Part shown: positions 1 to 7,737 of the stretch, piece by piece | Layout of the letters: each line of letters begins with the position of its first letter | Numbering within the stretch: the first letter of the stretch is position 1 | Assembly: GCA_038327685.1 (NCBI GenBank) | Contig: JBBQLH010000013.1 | Span: forward strand, 1 to 54,767 | Reading direction: 5' to 3' | Source: DASQFQ01 sp038327685 | GTDB taxonomy: Bacteria > Actinomycetota > Thermoleophilia > Solirubrobacterales > Solirubrobacteraceae | Length of the DNA: 54,767 nucleotides | The notes under the pieces: model-generated | Told to the model about the DNA's origin: nothing | Database searches by the model: none | Seen by the model: only the letters and a program-made list of their open reading frames with translations | Program-made: the position numbers and the translations under genes

Positions 1-53
1 CAGCGCCCCGTAACGCAATCGCAGACTGACGAACGGCGCCGCGGGGCCTCTGA

Positions 54-167
54 TTATGCCGAGCAGTTGTGGCCGGACTCCGACGCTCCAGCGCGACCGT
101 GGCGCATCCTCGGCATAACTCGGCGCTCGGCATAAGCCGACTTATGCGGATATCCGCATAAGTCGGC
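54..167. repeat. Palindrome and TTATGCCGAG repeats at putative element end
   Basis: Positions 136-167 form a perfect 32-bp palindrome with half-site GCCGACTTATGCGGAT, centred between 151 and 152. Next to it the 10-mer CTCGGCATAA occurs at 109-118 and 126-135, and its reverse complement TTATGCCGAG occurs at 54-63. The cluster sits at the distal end of a tyrosine-recombinase gene module, and the neighbouring minus-strand reading frame is diverted exactly where the palindrome begins. I infer a recombinase-binding or terminal site of the element; a bidirectional terminator is the alternative. Confidence 0.7.
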
Positions 168-302
168 GTACCAGGTCAGCGCCTCGCTCTGGGTCCCGTC
201 GCTCCAGCGAGCGATCGCGCGGCGAGTGCCGCGTGAACCGGGCGGGAGGTCTTCGAACCGCACGACCTCGGTGACGATCGGACTGGGGTTGGAGGCGCTC
301 AT
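54..302 (-). CDS. Truncated small element protein (RWSDGT...WYAD family)
   Basis: This 82-residue frame starts at an ATG preceded by a weak purine-rich site. The first half reads like a small accessory protein common in actinobacterial integrated elements (ARWSDGTQSEALTWYAD). After WYAD, where such proteins usually continue for several tens of residues, the frame runs into the palindrome at 136-167 and ends in low-quality sequence at a TAA inside a TTATGCCGAG repeat. It is therefore best read as a gene whose 3' part was replaced at the element boundary. Function is unknown. It follows the two small genes upstream in the same orientation. Confidence 0.45.
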   Translation of the reverse strand: MSASNPSPIVTEVVRFEDLPPGSRGTRRAIARWSDGTQSEALTWYADLCGYPHKSAYAERRVMPRMRHGRAGASESGHNCSA

Positions 303-385
303 CGAAGCGCCCCGGAGCGTATCGACGGCGGCCTTGTCATCGCGGGGATGGAAGACTTCTTGAGTCGAGTGTCGGTGTCGCTGGG

Positions 386-619
386 TCACGGGGCGTGGTC
401 TTCGGTTGCGCGCATCGCCTCGTAGCAGGCGAGCACGGTCCGGAGCGCGTCGACGGCGGTGTCGCTGAATTCCGCGGCGACGGCGAAGAGGTCGTGCGCG
501 CACGGCGGTTGTCTGGCTTCGCGGCGCTCGATGTAGCGCCCGACGAGCGTGGCGATGGCAAGGTCCTGCTCAGTGAGCTCGGCCAGGTCGGCGGGGTCGG
601 GGTGGTGGCGGTTGATCAT
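386..619 (-). CDS. Small hypothetical helical protein
   Basis: A 77-residue protein beginning MINRHHPDPADLAEL. The start is chosen because ATG at 619 overlaps the stop of the upstream gene in an ATGA arrangement, which indicates translational coupling. The sequence is mostly helical, with an acidic N-terminal half and a conserved-looking AVDALRTVLACYEAMR segment. There is no signal peptide or membrane segment. I do not recognise a family. Its place in a run of small genes between an MFS gene and the element end suggests accessory cargo or a small regulatory protein of the element. Confidence 0.55.
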   Translation of the reverse strand: MINRHHPDPADLAELTEQDLAIATLVGRYIERREARQPPCAHDLFAVAAEFSDTAVDALRTVLACYEAMRATEDHAP

Positions 620-918
620 CGGCGCTGCTCCTGCAGCTCGGCGAGCAGGCAGCACGGCCCGGCGGCCGGGATCGCATCCCAGGTCTCGGCTTGCTGGAGG
701 TAGTCGGTGACGATCGCCTCGAGTTCGGCCATGGTCGTGAGTTCGCGCTCGATGACGTAGTGGCGGCCCTCGCCGGAGGCCGGGTTATCGGCGAGCCGGA
801 CGACGCCGAGGATGCGCTGGCCGTGGATGATGCGCTCGCCGGCGCTAACGGTGTAGCGGGCGAGCTCGACGCGCTCGTTGGTCGGGCCAGCGCGGCGCGT
901 CTCGGTGACGGTGGTCAC
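616..918 (-). CDS. Small hypothetical protein, first of a coupled pair
   Basis: A 100-residue protein from GTG at 918, preceded by GGGAGGCC at a suitable distance. The longer upstream open frame is low-complexity and lacks a ribosome site, so I reject it. The protein starts VTTVTETRRAGPTNERVEL, looks beta-rich in its first half (ERIIHGQRILGVVRLAD) and has a helical C-terminus (TMAELEAIVTDYLQQAETW). It may be a small DNA- or protein-binding factor, but no family is recognised. It overlaps the following gene by four bases, so the two are probably made together. Confidence 0.55.
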   Translation of the reverse strand: MTTVTETRRAGPTNERVELARYTVSAGERIIHGQRILGVVRLADNPASGEGRHYVIERELTTMAELEAIVTDYLQQAETWDAIPAAGPCCLLAELQEQRR

Positions 919-1192
919 GATGGGCCTCCCGTCCAGGTCGCACTGACTGGCGACGTGTGGATATGTGGTTCGCCGGAATTGCCCCAATTGGGGTTCGGCG
1001 CTTGGTGGTGGTGGGTGCTGTGCATGGCCCCGGTGGGGCGGGCTGGCGGCGGGCCGGAACCCGAGCGTTAGCGAGGGCGCGTTAGCGAGGCCGAAGGCCT
1101 TGAAGGTCCGCGCGGCGGTCTGCCACCGTCGAGGGTCTGCCAGCACCCACCCCCGCCCGAGTCCTGGGTCGGTAACGCGTTGATTGGACGTC

Positions 1193-1247
1193 GTCGGCCG
1201 GGGCGCGGAGCGGCGCCCGGAGGGCGCCGTGGAGCGCCTCGGCCGAC
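1193..1247. terminator. Long GC hairpin after MFS gene
   Basis: The outer arms GTCGGCCG (1193-1200) and CGGCCGAC (1240-1247) and the inner arms CGGCGCCC and GGGCGCCG form a long stem directly after the MFS stop codon at 1257 (minus strand). There is no U-tract, as is usual for GC-rich actinobacteria. The rest of the gap, 919-1192, holds no convincing gene. It contains a short direct repeat of CGTTAGCGAGG-like sequence around 1067-1093. Confidence 0.55.
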
Positions 1248-1256
1248 GCGCGCCCG

Positions 1257-2474
1257 TTAGCGGGCGGCGGGGACCAGTGCGGTGAGCGCGAGCAGCATCG
1301 CTGCGGCGGCGAAGCCGAATGCGGCTGCCGGGGAGACGGCGGTCCAGAGGATGCCGGCGGTGGCGCTGGCGGCGAAGTTGCCGACGCTCTGGAGCGCGGC
1401 GAGTAGCCCGAACGCGGAGCCGCGTAGCTGTGTGGGGGCGAGCGCGGCGACGGCGGCGTGCTCGGCGGTCTCGGCGCAGCCGATCCCGATGCCAGCGAGC
1501 GCGAATCCGAGCGCGAGCAGCGCGAGGCTGGCGCCGGTGAGCGCGAGGATGATGTAGGCGGCCAGGAAGGTTGCGGCCCCGAGCAGGAGGATGCGTGGCG
1601 CGCCGTGGCGGTCGCCGAGCGCGCCGGCCGGGATGCTGACTAATGTCGCGGCGAGGTTGTAGGTGGTGTAGAGCGCGAGCGCGAGCTGCACCGCGGAGGT
1701 CGTGCCATGGCCCGGGGTGAGCAGCTCGGTGGCTCTGAGGATCAGCAGCGTGGCGGCGAGGTTGCCGATCTCGAACGCGCCGATGCCGAGCATCAGCGTG
1801 CGCAGGCGGCCCTGCAGCAGCGGGCGGACGTGGATGCGGATCGGCTGGCGGTTGCGGCGTTCAGGCTTGGGGGTGTGGTGGATGGCGTAGACGATCGCGC
1901 CGGCGGCCAGCAGGCCGGGGATGACGGAGAGCCCGATCGCGCCGCGCACTCCGGCGAGCGCGACGAGCGCGATCCCGAGCAGCGGTCCGAGGATCGCGCC
2001 GAGGTTGTCCATCGCGCGCTCGAAGCCGTAGGCGCGGCCGTAGACGTCAGCGGGCACGATGTCGGCCAGCAGCGCGTTGCGCGCCGGGACGCGGAGGCCG
2101 CGGGCGGTCCACGCGCCGGCGCGCAGAATCGCGACCTGCCAGACCGCGTTCGCGACCCCGATCAGCGAGGAGAGGATCGCGGTCGCGCCGTAGCCGCCGA
2201 TCGCGACCTGGCGGCGGCGGCGCGGGTCGTCGGCGAGCGCGCCGCCGCCGAGCTTCGCGGCGCCGGCCAGCCCGTCAGAGACGCCCTCGATCAGCCCGAG
2301 CGCGGACGCGGGCGCGCCGAGCGTGGAGGTCAGCAGGCTGGGCAGCAGCGAGGTGGGGATCTCGTGGCCGACATCGGCGAGCAGGCTCGCGCCGCCGATC
2401 CCCGCGGTGCCGCGGGTCAGCCAGCGATCGCGGCCGGTCGCCTCGGGTGAGATGTTGGCGCCGGGCTCGGTCAT
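1257..2474 (-). CDS. MFS transporter, cargo of integrative element
   Basis: A 405-residue membrane protein with about twelve hydrophobic segments and the MFS loop pattern (LADDPRRRRQ after segment 2, ALGDRHGAPR after segment 7). ATG at 2474 overlaps the stop of the upstream zinc-ribbon gene as ATGA. A longer N-terminal extension was rejected because it lies inside that gene. The N-terminus (LLADVGHEIPTSLLPSLL) resembles MFS proteins often carried beside tyrosine recombinases in actinobacterial elements. The substrate cannot be read from sequence; drug or metalloid efflux is possible. Translational coupling to a recombination-module gene is notable. Confidence 0.85.
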   Translation of the reverse strand: MTEPGANISPEATGRDRWLTRGTAGIGGASLLADVGHEIPTSLLPSLLTSTLGAPASALGLIEGVSDGLAGAAKLGGGALADDPRRRRQVAIGGYGATAILSSLIGVANAVWQVAILRAGAWTARGLRVPARNALLADIVPADVYGRAYGFERAMDNLGAILGPLLGIALVALAGVRGAIGLSVIPGLLAAGAIVYAIHHTPKPERRNRQPIRIHVRPLLQGRLRTLMLGIGAFEIGNLAATLLILRATELLTPGHGTTSAVQLALALYTTYNLAATLVSIPAGALGDRHGAPRILLLGAATFLAAYIILALTGASLALLALGFALAGIGIGCAETAEHAAVAALAPTQLRGSAFGLLAALQSVGNFAASATAGILWTAVSPAAAFGFAAAAMLLALTALVPAAR

Positions 2475-4209
2475 GGGTCGTGGCGCAGCGCGACGTAGTC
2501 GGCGTAGGTCGCACCGGCGGCGCGCGCCCATTGCGCGGCGCGGGCCTGGTGGATCCCGATGCGCTCGGCGAGGATCGGGGCGGGCAGTCTCGCGGCGAGC
2601 GCGAGCAGCGCTGCGTGACGGCTCGGGCGGCTGGTGATCCCGAAGCGCTTCAGGCGCTCGCGCAGCCGCTCGGCGGTGATGTGGGCGCCGGCCTTGGCGC
2701 CGGGCAGCAGCCAGCCGTCGACGCCGGTGCCGGCCAGGCGTTGATCGCGCAAGCCGCGTGCGAGCGACCCGAGCGGCTCGGGCAGCGCGACCGCACCGCG
2801 GGCGAGAGTGATCGTGGTCTGCCCGTCTGTTGTGGTCGCGATGTCGGTCGTCCTCGAGGCAGCGGTGCGCGTCAGCGGCTGGGCGTAGAGCAGCAGCAAC
2901 AGTCCGGCGAAGCGGTCGCGCGGGTCGATGTCGCGGTCGTGCAACAGGAGTCGGACCGCGTCGAAGCGCTGCTCGTCATCGAGCGGTGCAGGACCGCGGT
3001 GATGGGTGTTCCAGGCAACGTGCAGTTGGCCGCAGACGCCGGCGCGCTGTAGCCACTGCAGGAACATGCGCACGCAGCGGCGGGTGCTCGCGCCGTTGGC
3101 GATCCAGGTGTCGAGGTGGTCTTGGCGCAGGTCGCTCAGTTCGAGCTGCTGCTCCTGCAGCCAGAGGACGAGCTTGATCGCTTCGTTGACCCGCGAGCGG
3201 GCGTGCTTCTGCGTCGCTGGGGTCGCGCGGCCGCGTGCGCTGGTGCGGGCGAGATCGTGCGCGACATGCCAGGTCGCATAGGCGCGAACGTGCCCGCGGT
3301 CGCGCCCCGGCGCGATCGCTTGCAGGGCGCGGTGTTGCCAGCGGGCAAACGCGGCGCTGTGCTCGTCGCGCGGCTCGAGCACGCCCGCGTCGACGAGCGC
3401 GGCGCGCACGTAGCCGACAGCACGGCCGCATGCGCGTCGCCCTGGGCGACGTCGAGCGCCTCATGGGTGACGGCGATCCGGCCGGCGAGCAGGTCCTGCA
3501 GCAGCACGAGCGTCGGGGACTGCAGCCAGCGCAGCGTCGACTCGGGATTCGCCGCCTCGGCCAGGACTGCCAGGTAGGGCGCCAGCATGGCGCCGGCGCG
3601 CGGATCGGCGCCGGCGCCCAGTTGCGCGACGCGTTCGCGCAGACGACAGGCATCACAGAGTTCTCGCTTCAGCGGCGCGCTGCCGCCGCAGCCTATGCAG
3701 ATCCCGGTCGTGTTGCCGCGGCGCCGATCGCAGCGCGCAGACCACGCCACCGCTGCGCGACGCTGGGCGGGTCGCTGCAGGCCGCAGTCAAGACATCTCA
3801 CGGCCCGCAGCCCGCGGCGGCAGCTCAGGCATGTGGGCTCCGGGCCCGAGGCGTGGTAGCAGGGGCGCTCGCGGCCGCAACCGCTGCACGTCGCCACCGC
3901 TGGTTGCCAGCAGCAGCGCCCGATCGCCGGCGCGCCCTCGGTCGCCTTGACCGCGAGCACGCCGACACGGCCGCAGACACCGCACGGAGAGCGGGGTTTG
4001 GGGGCGCAGTTGCCGCAGATGTCGGGGCGAGCGTCGCGCGCGCGGATCCGGACCTGGCGGGTCTCGCCGCAGATCCCGCACCGCCGCTTGGGCTGATGCT
4101 GGCGGTAGCAGCGCTTGCAAAGATCGGGGTGCTCGGCAGTCGCGCTCTTGTGCAGCCGCCCGGCCTGACCGCAGCGACCGCAGACCGCGGGTTCGCTGCG
4201 GCGGCTCAT
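2471..4209 (-). pseudogene. Zinc-ribbon recombinase-associated protein, frameshifted
   Basis: The first part (start ATG 4209) has at least five CxxC knuckles (CGRCGQ, CKRC, CGIC, CGNC, CGVC, CSGC, CLSC, CLDC, CIGC, CDAC). It then shows a helical region up to LDVAQGDAHAAV. The reading frame is lost near 3415-3430 and the homologous continuation appears in another frame from about 3409 (VRAALVDAGVLEPRDE) to the stop at 2471. That continuation has a core-binding-like helical section (HLDTWIANG) and a C-terminal HTH-like segment (AERIGIHQARAAQWARAAG). A one-base deletion explains the break. Together the parts would form a protein of about 580 residues acting with the adjacent XRE regulator and tyrosine recombinase. 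Whether the frameshift is real or a sequencing error is open. Confidence 0.7.
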
Positions 4210-4532
4210 CCGCCCCGCGCCGGGCGGCGCAGCCGCGCCGGCTTGGGCTTGAGATCCTTAGCGATCGCGCGCGAGCTCACCGGCTCCTTGGCCACCGGCG
4301 CGGCGACGTCGGCGCGACGCACCAGTTCGCCCGGCTCGCAGCCAAGGATCTCGCAGAGCACCATCAGCAGTCGCAGGTTCAGCCGCTCCGGGCGCCCGGT
4401 GACCAGCCGCCAGACCTGCGAGTCCGACAGCCGGATCTCGTGCTCGGCCAGCCTCGGCCCAAGGTCGGTGGCCTTGAACATCCCCCGCTCGGCCATCAGC
4501 AGCCGCAGCCGCCACTCGTAATCGACGGTCAT
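4206..4532 (-). CDS. XRE/Cro-type helix-turn-helix regulator
   Basis: A 108-residue protein with a Cro/C1-type HTH: the RLSDSQVWRLVTGRPERLNLRLLMVLCEILGCEPGEL segment (about 34-70) contains the recognition helix and the classic hydrophobic core. The C-terminus is basic and proline-rich. It overlaps the recombinase stop by four bases upstream and the zinc-ribbon gene by four bases downstream, so the three are one translational unit. It probably controls the module or acts as an accessory DNA-bending factor for recombination. Confidence 0.85.
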   Translation of the reverse strand: MTVDYEWRLRLLMAERGMFKATDLGPRLAEHEIRLSDSQVWRLVTGRPERLNLRLLMVLCEILGCEPGELVRRADVAAPVAKEPVSSRAIAKDLKPKPARLRRPARGG

Positions 4533-5671
4533 CGTGGTCTGCCTCCGAGCTCGGTGAGCTGCTCGTCGATCGCCGCGCGAACGAGCCGGTCCTTGAAGTC
4601 ATCGCCGACCGACAGATAGATCGCGGTCGTCGCAGCGTGACTGTGGCCGACCTGGTCCTGGATGAACTTCGCCGCCCACCCCAGCTCGGCCAGATGCGTC
4701 ACGTAGCTATGGCGCAGACAGTGCGGCGTCAACAGCTCATCCAGGCCGGCCTCGGCGCGGATGTCAGCGAAGCGCTCGTTGATGTAGCCGACCGCGATCC
4801 GGGTGCCGCGCTCGGTCAGGAACATCGCCGGATGCTCCGGACGACCGAACGCCGGCCGGATCTCCGTGAGGTACTGCTCGACGACATCGACCGCCCAATC
4901 GAACACCGTCAACACAGTGCGCCGCTGCGGGCCGCCGCCGCGCTTGGCCTTGCCCCAGCGCACGTGCACCTGCCCATAGGCGCCGAACTCTGGCAGCTTG
5001 TGCGCCGGCCGGAAGTCGCAGACGTCGAGCATCGCGACCTCGGCGCGGCGCAGCCCCCACGCGAACTTGATCTTGAACAGCGCCTGGTCACGCCACGCCT
5101 GCAGCGACCCCTTGCGCCCCAGCCGCCGCGCCGCGTCGATCCTGGCTTCACACGCACCGAAGAACGCCTCGAGCTCATCGACGGTCAGCGGCCGCCGCCG
5201 CGGGTCGCCCTCGAACTCGTCCAGATGCGCGACCAGGTTGCGCTCGCCAAACAGCTGCCCCGGCCCGCGGCCGAACTCGCGCTCGCAGATTCCCGACCAC
5301 GGATAGCGCCGGTCGCACGCGTACTCCGAGAAGCCCTTCAGTCGCTGCTGATAGGCCCGCAGCGTCGAGCGCGCCAGCCGCTGCGGGCGCGCCAGCAGAT
5401 CCTCGAAGTACTCATCCGCATGCAACGCGCGCCACTCCCACGGCCGACACCCCACCTGCTCCACGAACGCCCGCACCCCCGTCTCGTTCGCCCGAATTGT
5501 CTTCGCCTTCAGATACCGAGCCGACTGCTGGCTGCGCCACCCCGCGAGCATCGCCTCAAACAGCGCCCGCTCGATCTGCAGCGGCCGCACCCCCGCACCG
5601 AACACACGCGCCAGCGCGCCATCGACGTCCCGCGGCGAGTAGACACCATGCGGGCTCAGCAGACTCTGCAT
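4529..5671 (-). CDS. Tyrosine recombinase/integrase
   Basis: A 380-residue phage-type integrase. The N-terminal SAM-like core-binding domain lies at about 45-125. The catalytic domain shows R208 (GLRRAE), a Lys around 241-243, H317 and R320 (HCLRHS), H343 (VGHSH) and the nucleophile Y352 (AIYLSV), so the full catalytic set is present. The start ATG at 5671 is followed by MQSLLSPHGVYS. It is the first gene of a coupled recombinase-XRE-zinc-ribbon-MFS operon and is presumed to mobilise the element whose end lies near 54-167. Confidence 0.92.
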   Translation of the reverse strand: MQSLLSPHGVYSPRDVDGALARVFGAGVRPLQIERALFEAMLAGWRSQQSARYLKAKTIRANETGVRAFVEQVGCRPWEWRALHADEYFEDLLARPQRLARSTLRAYQQRLKGFSEYACDRRYPWSGICEREFGRGPGQLFGERNLVAHLDEFEGDPRRRPLTVDELEAFFGACEARIDAARRLGRKGSLQAWRDQALFKIKFAWGLRRAEVAMLDVCDFRPAHKLPEFGAYGQVHVRWGKAKRGGGPQRRTVLTVFDWAVDVVEQYLTEIRPAFGRPEHPAMFLTERGTRIAVGYINERFADIRAEAGLDELLTPHCLRHSYVTHLAELGWAAKFIQDQVGHSHAATTAIYLSVGDDFKDRLVRAAIDEQLTELGGRPR

Positions 5672-5820
5672 CCCCCGCGACTAGATCGCATCAACTGCAA
5701 TCAAGCCAGAGGGCGGCGCCGAACACGCCGCACCTTCGGCGGAACTTCTCTGAACGTGGAGGCATCTGCGAGCCCGCAACCGTCAAGGTTCCCGCACAGA
5801 GCGAACTCAGCGGCTCGCAT

Positions 5821-6120
5821 CTAATGCGACCACCGACAGTTGGACCCGTAGCCGGTCGTCTCGACTCCCTCAAGGACCTTCGCGCTGTCCCCGCGGTTCC
5901 GCGCCATGTCGTCTTGGACGGCCCGGATTTCGCGGCGGCGGTCAGCGATTGGCTCGGGCCGCCGGCGCTTGAGGGTGTCGATCGCGCGGGACGCCTGCGC
6001 GCGGGTCTTTGGGACGGCGAAGGTGACGCCGCGCTGGAGGGCGAGCTGGCGCAGGTAGCGCTGCTGGCGGGCCGTCGGAGGCGGCTCCGCGGACTTGCTG
6101 GGCGGGTGGTGATCGGTCAT
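5821..6120 (-). CDS. DUF3072-like small element protein
   Basis: A 99-residue basic protein. The central segment (TARQQRYLRQLALQRGVTFAVPKTRAQASRAIDTLKRR) matches the pattern of small DUF3072-type proteins that recur in actinobacterial mobile elements. The C-terminus GYGSNCRW resembles the usual GYGSSAxW ending. The start ATG at 6120 lies just after a large inverted repeat. The role is unknown; a DNA-binding accessory role is plausible from the charge. The 149-bp gap to the recombinase start (5672-5820) shows no gene and is a candidate promoter or attachment region. Confidence 0.65.
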   Translation of the reverse strand: MTDHHPPSKSAEPPPTARQQRYLRQLALQRGVTFAVPKTRAQASRAIDTLKRRRPEPIADRRREIRAVQDDMARNRGDSAKVLEGVETTGYGSNCRWSH

Positions 6121-6132
6121 GGCCGCGCCTGG

Positions 6133-6224
6133 GCACGGCGCGCGGGGCCGTCAAGCCCCGGTCCGTCAGGACAAGCGAAGCCGCCCGCAGGGGCTGGGTT
6201 GACGGCCCCCCGGGCGCGCCGTGC
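6133..6224. repeat. Large inverted repeat upstream of DUF3072-like gene
   Basis: The outer arms GCACGGCGCGC (6133-6143) and GCGCGCCGTGC (6214-6224) are perfect. The inner arms GGGGCCGTCAA (6144-6154) and TTGACGGCCCC (6199-6209) are also perfect and are followed by AGCCCC/GGGGCT. The apical segment is about 30 nt. On the minus strand the RNA would fold into a long stem immediately before the ATG at 6120. It could be a regulatory leader, a structured RNA or an origin-like site of the element. Confidence 0.7.
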
Positions 6225-6309
6225 TTGGCTTGCGAACAGGACCGAGCACCGCCCGCTCGCACGGCACCATCGACGGTGTCCTCACGGCCACCGGCCCGCT
6301 ACAAGGCGG

Positions 6310-6477
6310 TTATCGGCTTGAGGCGCGCAGGCGCTCGGCGATCCGCCGCAGCGAGGCGACGCGACGCTCGACTTCGGTGCGGCGGACGGCGTTGCGGGCT
6401 TGCATCGCGCGGGCGAGCTCGGCGGCTGCGACGGGCGGCTGGGCTGCGGTTGTCGGATGGGTGGACACGGTGCTCAC
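6310..6477 (-). CDS. Tiny basic helical protein (55 aa)
   Basis: A 55-residue frame from GTG 6477 (VSTVSTHPTTAAQPP) to TAA at 6310. The C-terminal two thirds (LARAMQARNAVRRTEVERRVASLRRIAERLRASSR, seen in parts) are strongly amphipathic and Arg-rich, as in small DNA-binding or excisionase-like proteins of elements. The ribosome site is weak, and GTG 6468 is an alternative start. Its minus-strand orientation matches the rest of the element. Confidence 0.45.
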   Translation of the reverse strand: MSTVSTHPTTAAQPPVAAAELARAMQARNAVRRTEVERRVASLRRIAERLRASSR

Positions 6478-6489
6478 AGGTTGGGGTCA

Positions 6490-7076
6490 ATGTCATTGTC
6501 CTCGGCGGCGGCGAGCTGACTCGTGGTTAGGGTGTCGGCCGGTTGGCCTGACCTTCAACCTGTTGTGTCGCTCGTCGCCGTCCGAGGATCGCCGGCGTGA
6601 CCTGATAGGAGCGTGGCATCCGCCCCGATTGAGCCGTGTCCGCCGACGGTTCCCTTGTCGATTAGAGAGGGGACGGGGACATGATCGTGCTCGGGTGTGA
6701 TCCGCACAAGCGATCGATGACCTGCGCGGCGGTCGCGGTGGCGACCGGGGTGGCCGGTGGCGCCAAGGGCCGCGGATCCGGACGGGTTCGACGTGCTGCT
6801 GCGCTGGGCGCGTGGTGTGGGCGGCGAGCGGGTGTGGGCGATCGAGGACTGCCGGCATGTGTCCGGGCGGCTGGAGCGGTTTCTGGTCGCCCGCGGCGAG
6901 CGGGTGGTCCGCGTGCCGCCGAAGTTGATGGCCGGTGTGCGCGACGGGGCGCGCACGCGCGGCAAGTCGGACGCGATCGACGCGCTGGCGGTGGCTCGCG
7001 CTGCCGTTCGTGAGGGCGTGATGACGCTGCCGACGGCGTGGCTGGACGAGCGCGCGCTCGAGCTGCGGCTCGCCGA
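6490..7076 (+). mobile_element. IS110-family remnant (5' end and N-terminal transposase)
   Basis: The transposase starts at ATG 6681 after GAGAGGGGACGGGGAC. Frame 1 gives MIVLGCDPHKRS with the first catalytic Asp, then a frameshift near 6745. The next frame gives FDVLLRWARGVGGERVWAIEDCRH, the RVPPKLMAG segment and GKSDAIDALAVARAA. These are the DEDD/RuvC-like landmarks of IS110. Similarity stops at about 7076 (LELRL) against the truncated glycosyltransferase, so the DUF3 C-terminal half is missing. The 6490-6680 non-coding stretch would be the IS left end, which in IS110-group elements encodes the bridge RNA. Confidence 0.75.
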
Positions 7077-7737
7077 CCAGCCCTCCGCCCGCCGACACCA
7101 GCACGTGCTCCCCGCGCGGCGGCCCGGGCGGCGCGCCGTCGCGGACGACGAAGCCGGTGTAGTGGACCGGCACGCGCAGCGGCCGCCGCGGCGCGAACGT
7201 CTCCTCGACGCGGGCGAAACCGGGATCGCTGTGCACGAGCACGGCATCGAGGTGGGCGTTGGCGAGCGTCGCGCCGGCGGCGCGGTCGTCGTAGGCCTGC
7301 TGGTCGGCGCGGCTCGCGACCAGGATGTCGCGCAGGCTGCAGGCGGTCAGCGCGCCGGCCGCGCGCGCGGCCTCGAGCAGCGGCACGAGCTCGCGGGCGA
7401 ACTTCGCCCGCCCGAACGGGAACAGCTCGACCAGCACGACGACCGGGCGCACGGCGCGGAACGCGGCGAGGATCCGCTCGCTGCGCACCGCCCACGCCTG
7501 CTCGACGGAGTAGCGCGGATCATGGCTGACGAAGCTGCCGTCGGGGCCGACGCCGAGCGGCGGCAGCGCCAGCACCTGCACGCCGGGCGGCGGCCCGATG
7601 CCCGTGGGCAGCGCGCCGCCGCACAGCAGCACGACGCGGAAGCGCTCCGTCAGCGCACCGCAGAGCGCGTAGGAGCGCATCAGGTGCCCGAGCCCGACCG
7701 AGTGCTGGCAGTAGCAGAGCAGCGTCGGGCGGCTCAT
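6493..7737 (-). CDS. Truncated MurG-like glycosyltransferase fused to junk frame
   Basis: ATG 7737 overlaps the upstream phosphotransferase stop (ATGA). Residues 1 to about 222 are a GT-B/MurG-like N-terminal half: the glycine-rich acceptor loop CQHSVGLGHLMRS, the HDPRY segment, LVELFPFGRAKFARE, and then HVLVSAGGGLVGE, where the UDP-sugar-binding half should begin. From about 7073 downward the frame continues antisense through the IS110 remnant to a stop at 6493, giving a nonsensical Arg/Pro-rich tail. The enzyme lacks its nucleotide-sugar domain and is very probably inactive. It belonged to the polysaccharide operon continuing to 12030. Confidence 0.7.
   Translation of the reverse strand: MSRPTLLCYCQHSVGLGHLMRSYALCGALTERFRVVLLCGGALPTGIGPPPGVQVLALPPLGVGPDGSFVSHDPRYSVEQAWAVRSERILAAFRAVRPVVVLVELFPFGRAKFARELVPLLEAARAAGALTACSLRDILVASRADQQAYDDRAAGATLANAHLDAVLVHSDPGFARVEETFAPRRPLRVPVHYTGFVVRDGAPPGPPRGEHVLVSAGGGLVGEPQLERALVQPRRRQRHHALTNGSASHRQRVDRVRLAARARPVAHTGHQLRRHADHPLAAGDQKPLQPPGHMPAVLDRPHPLAAHTTRPAQQHVEPVRIRGPWRHRPPRSPPRPPRRSSIACADHTRARSCPRPLSNRQGNRRRTRLNRGGCHAPIRSRRRSSDGDERHNRLKVRPTGRHPNHESARRRRGQ

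Larger units (their letters stand above)
136..6680. mobile_element. Decayed integrative element with tyrosine recombinase
   Basis: The block contains recombinase, XRE regulator, frameshifted zinc-ribbon protein, MFS cargo, three small genes, a DUF3072-like protein and a tiny basic protein, all on the minus strand. It ends on one side at the palindrome (136-167) and on the other side against an IS110 remnant and an interrupted chromosomal glycosyltransferase. Exact borders are inferred. No duplicated attachment site was found inside the window, because the left flank is missing. Confidence 0.5.

Noticed and set aside
386..918. Toxin-antitoxin pair made of the two small overlapping genes
   Set aside because: The overlap and size fit, but neither protein shows any known toxin or antitoxin motif.
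3400..3440. Programmed ribosomal frameshift in the zinc-ribbon gene
   Set aside because: No slippery heptamer or downstream stem is evident, and similar one-base breaks occur in many unrelated genes here.
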